A stretch of DNA of 64,000 nt, from contig CAJTQA010000003.1 of the NCBI GenBank assembly GCA_910578455.1, positions 38,573 to 102,572 on the forward strand. Direction: 5' to 3'. The notes under the pieces are model-generated. The model saw only the letters and a list, made by a program, of their open reading frames with translations, had not been told where the DNA came from and ran no database searches. The translations under genes and the position numbers were made by a program. Positions 62,018 to 64,000 of the stretch are shown one piece after another; position 1 is the stretch's first letter, and each line of letters opens with the position of its first letter. This stretch comes from an uncultured Dorea sp. GTDB lineage: Bacteria; Bacillota; Clostridia; Lachnospirales; Lachnospiraceae.

Positions 62018-63580
62018 ATGGGAAGAGTCAAAGGACCGGGAACAGCGAAAAAGAGCCTGTTCCGCATTATATTCAGCCGTACGGGGATTTTCCTGGTTTT
62101 GATTCTTATCCAGGTTCTGTTCTTCATCGGCACGACGTTCCATCTTCGGGAATACACGGTGTACATATACGGGGTGCTGATCATGCTCCGGGTGGCGGTC
62201 ATCATCTACATCATCAACCGGAAAGGGAACCCTGCGTTTAAGATAACATGGATTCTGGCAGTTCTGGCATTTCCGGTGGTGGGAACTTTGTTCTACATGT
62301 ATTCGGAGATGCAGGTAGGAACATCCTTTATGAGGCAGAGGCTTACAGAGCTTAAGCTTGAGACGGCGCAGTATATGCGGCAGGATCAGGACGTGGTGGA
62401 CGCGATCTGGGCGAGCAAGTCCGCCAACTCGCATCTGTCCTACTATCTGTCGCACCAGCTGGGGTTCCCTACATACCGCAATACGTCGGTAAAATATTTT
62501 CCTCTGGGGGAATATAAGTTCAAATATCTGATAGAGGAGCTGAAACGGGCGAGGAAGTTTATTTTCCTTGAATATTTCATTATAGATAAAGGGTATATGT
62601 GGGGAACGATACTTGATGTCTTAAAGCAAAAGGCGGAAGACGGCGTGGAGGTGCGCGTGATGTATGACGGGATGTGCGCCATAAGTCTTTTGCCCTACGG
62701 GTATCCCCGGGAGCTAAGGAAATACGGAATCAAGTGCAAGATGGCAAATGCCGTGAAACCGTTTTTATCCACAACCCAGAATAACCGCGACCACCGCAAG
62801 ATCTGCGTGATAGACGGGAAGACGGCATTTACCGGGGGCGTGAACTTGGCGGATGAGTACATCAACAAAAAAGTGAGGTTCGGCCACTGGAAGGACACAG
62901 CGATCATGCTGAAAGGCGATGCGGTGCAGAGCTTTACGGTCATGTTCCTTGAGATGTGGAATGTCAACGAGAGGAAGGCGGAAAATTTCAGGCGGTATAT
63001 GACCCCGAAACGCAAAGAGCTGAAAAGAGAGCTGGGCTATGTGATCCCTTATGCGGACAGCCCGTTTGACAATGAGAACGTGGGGGAGGAAGTTTACTTC
63101 CATATCCTGAACCACGCAAAGAAATATGTCCACATCATGACGCCATATCTGATCCTTGATAACGAAATGATCACAACTCTGACAAGGGTAGCCAAAAGCG
63201 GGATAGACGTGGTGATCATTATGCCCCATATCCCGGACAAATGGTATGCTTTCGTGGTGGCGCAGACTTACTATCAGGAGCTGATTGAGAGCGGCGTGCA
63301 GATATACGAGTACACGCCCGGCTTTGTCCATGCCAAGGTGTTTGTCTCCGACGACGATACGGCAGTGGTGGGAACTATAAACCTGGATTACAGAAGCCTG
63401 TACCTGCATTTTGAATGTGGGGCGTTCATCTATAATAATTCGGAAATAGACCGCATTGAGCGGGATTTCCAGCAGACGCTGGGCCACAGCCACAAGGTGA
63501 CGCTTATGGAAGTGAAGAACCGGACGATGCTCACAAAGGTAGTGGGGCAGGTGCTCCGGCTTGTAGCGCCGCTGATGTAG
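62018..63580 (+). CDS. cls: Cardiolipin synthase
   Basis: A 520-residue phospholipase D-type enzyme joining two phosphatidylglycerols into cardiolipin at the membrane. Three membrane helices open the protein (about 16-36, 44-64 and 76-96). The two HKD motifs are NRDHRKICVIDGKTAFTGG near residue 260 and FVHAKVFVSDDDTAVVGT near 435. ATG 62018 has GAAGGAGAGATTC before it, so the TTG at 62000 is not used. Monocistronic. Confidence 0.93.
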   Translation: MGRVKGPGTAKKSLFRIIFSRTGIFLVLILIQVLFFIGTTFHLREYTVYIYGVLIMLRVAVIIYIINRKGNPAFKITWILAVLAFPVVGTLFYMYSEMQVGTSFMRQRLTELKLETAQYMRQDQDVVDAIWASKSANSHLSYYLSHQLGFPTYRNTSVKYFPLGEYKFKYLIEELKRARKFIFLEYFIIDKGYMWGTILDVLKQKAEDGVEVRVMYDGMCAISLLPYGYPRELRKYGIKCKMANAVKPFLSTTQNNRDHRKICVIDGKTAFTGGVNLADEYINKKVRFGHWKDTAIMLKGDAVQSFTVMFLEMWNVNERKAENFRRYMTPKRKELKRELGYVIPYADSPFDNENVGEEVYFHILNHAKKYVHIMTPYLILDNEMITTLTRVAKSGIDVVIIMPHIPDKWYAFVVAQTYYQELIESGVQIYEYTPGFVHAKVFVSDDDTAVVGTINLDYRSLYLHFECGAFIYNNSEIDRIERDFQQTLGHSHKVTLMEVKNRTMLTKVVGQVLRLVAPLM

Positions 63581-63666
63581 CCATTCATGTTCTGTCTGTA
63601 AATAATGTTTTACAGATATAGGAAAATATAGTATAATCCCGAGTTTGACACTTGTGAAAGTGAAAA

Positions 63667-63707
63667 GTGGCTACAAATCCAGTAATTATGCGGACTGTAG
63701 CCATTTT
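63667..63707. terminator. Hairpin between cls and the transposase fragment
   Basis: GTGGCTACA and TGTAGCCAT form a stem with a partly paired loop. It is near the end of the transposase gene and flanked by T-rich DNA on both strands, so it may be a terminator or the structured end of an insertion sequence. Confidence 0.45.
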
Positions 63708-63727
63708 CTCTTTGAAAACGATTTGTG

Positions 63728-64000
63728 CTATTTTTTTACTTCTATTGTTTTGGTACTTTTTATTATGCTTCTCATGGCTGATTTTGAGATAAATTCATAA
63801 TCCGTATGAAAGCTAAATGCCTTATGCAGATCATCCGTCAGGTCTGTTCTTTTGTAAGAAGGGATATAGCCGCTTTCTTTTGACAAAAGTGTTACCTGCA
63901 TGGAACGAAGCGTGCTCAGAATCTCGTTACAGGTATGTCTGTTTCCGATTTTTTTCTCAAGCAGACGATACACAAGCAGACTAATATAACAGATAAGGAA
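63728..64000 (-). CDS. IS1634-like transposase, C-terminal part
   Basis: The frame is open to the window edge on the minus strand. The visible 90 residues (FLICYISLLVYRLLEKK, then CNEILSTLRSMQVTLL, ending in STKTIEVKK) resemble the C-terminal tail of IS1634/IS4-type transposases, where a helix after the DDE core reads like ICFISLLLYRLLEK. The rest lies beyond 64000. Whether the element is whole cannot be seen. Confidence 0.65.
   Translation of the reverse strand, partial: FLICYISLLVYRLLEKKIGNRHTCNEILSTLRSMQVTLLSKESGYIPSYKRTDLTDDLHKAFSFHTDYEFISKSAMRSIIKSTKTIEVKK

Overview
The window looks like the chromosome of a gut Lachnospiraceae-type Firmicute (Clostridia). Supporting signs are strong Shine-Dalgarno sites, the cysE-cysS-mrnC-rlmB-sigH gene order, a T-box leader, a single-chain 1255-residue PurL, an oxygen-detoxifying flavodiiron protein, a YtrA-type GntR/ABC operon and a VanZ protein. 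No genus can be fixed from the sequence alone. Most of it is ordinary chromosome. The accessory parts are roughly 12.0-21.4 kb, an R-M pair at 27.4-29.3 kb, and an IS fragment at the right edge.

Layout. 0-12 kb: end of a DNA-repair protein, a nuclease-helicase fusion, a GntR/ABC operon, a flavodiiron-flavin reductase-rubredoxin fusion, a VanZ protein, endonuclease IV and two GH13 alpha-glucosidases. 12.0-13.8 kb: a TnpB-like protein in which all three RuvC catalytic positions are replaced, read from a promoter with a G10 tract between -35 and -10, and followed by 311 bp of hairpin-rich noncoding DNA. 13.8-21.4 kb: an AT-rich surface-glycan decoration operon (TagF-like transferase, LicC-like cytidylyltransferase, two LicD proteins, opine-type dehydrogenase, HisC-like aminotransferase, and an acyltransferase broken by an in-frame TAG). 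21.4-27 kb: AraC regulator, argS, alanyl-tRNA editing protein, xpt and a 2-hydroxyacid dehydrogenase. 27-31.4 kb: a possible small RNA, a C5 methyltransferase with an Eco47II-like endonuclease, a lipoprotein, a 63-bp tandem repeat and a membrane protein. 31.5-37 kb: purL and gdhA. 37-40.3 kb: a symporter/creatininase operon divergent from a Crp/Fnr regulator. 40.3-43.7 kb: a palindromic element, two tRNAs, ispF, a GNAT protein and an Ldh2 dehydrogenase. 43.8-51 kb: a two-component system with its ABC transporter, then FapA. 51-55.5 kb: T-box(Cys)-cysE-cysS-mrnC-rlmB-sigH and tRNA-Thr. 55.5-64 kb: an SNF transporter, a ThrE-like exporter, glnS, a MocR regulator, an alanine-rich membrane-anchored protein, cardiolipin synthase and an IS1634-like transposase end.

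Most notable is 12.0-13.8 kb. An intact but catalytically dead TnpB homologue, a structured RNA-like region just downstream, and a homopolymer in the promoter spacer together fit a phase-variable RNA-guided repressor (TldR-like) beside surface-decoration genes. The residue losses, the G tract and the hairpins are read directly from the sequence. The guide-RNA role, the target and the phase variation are inference.
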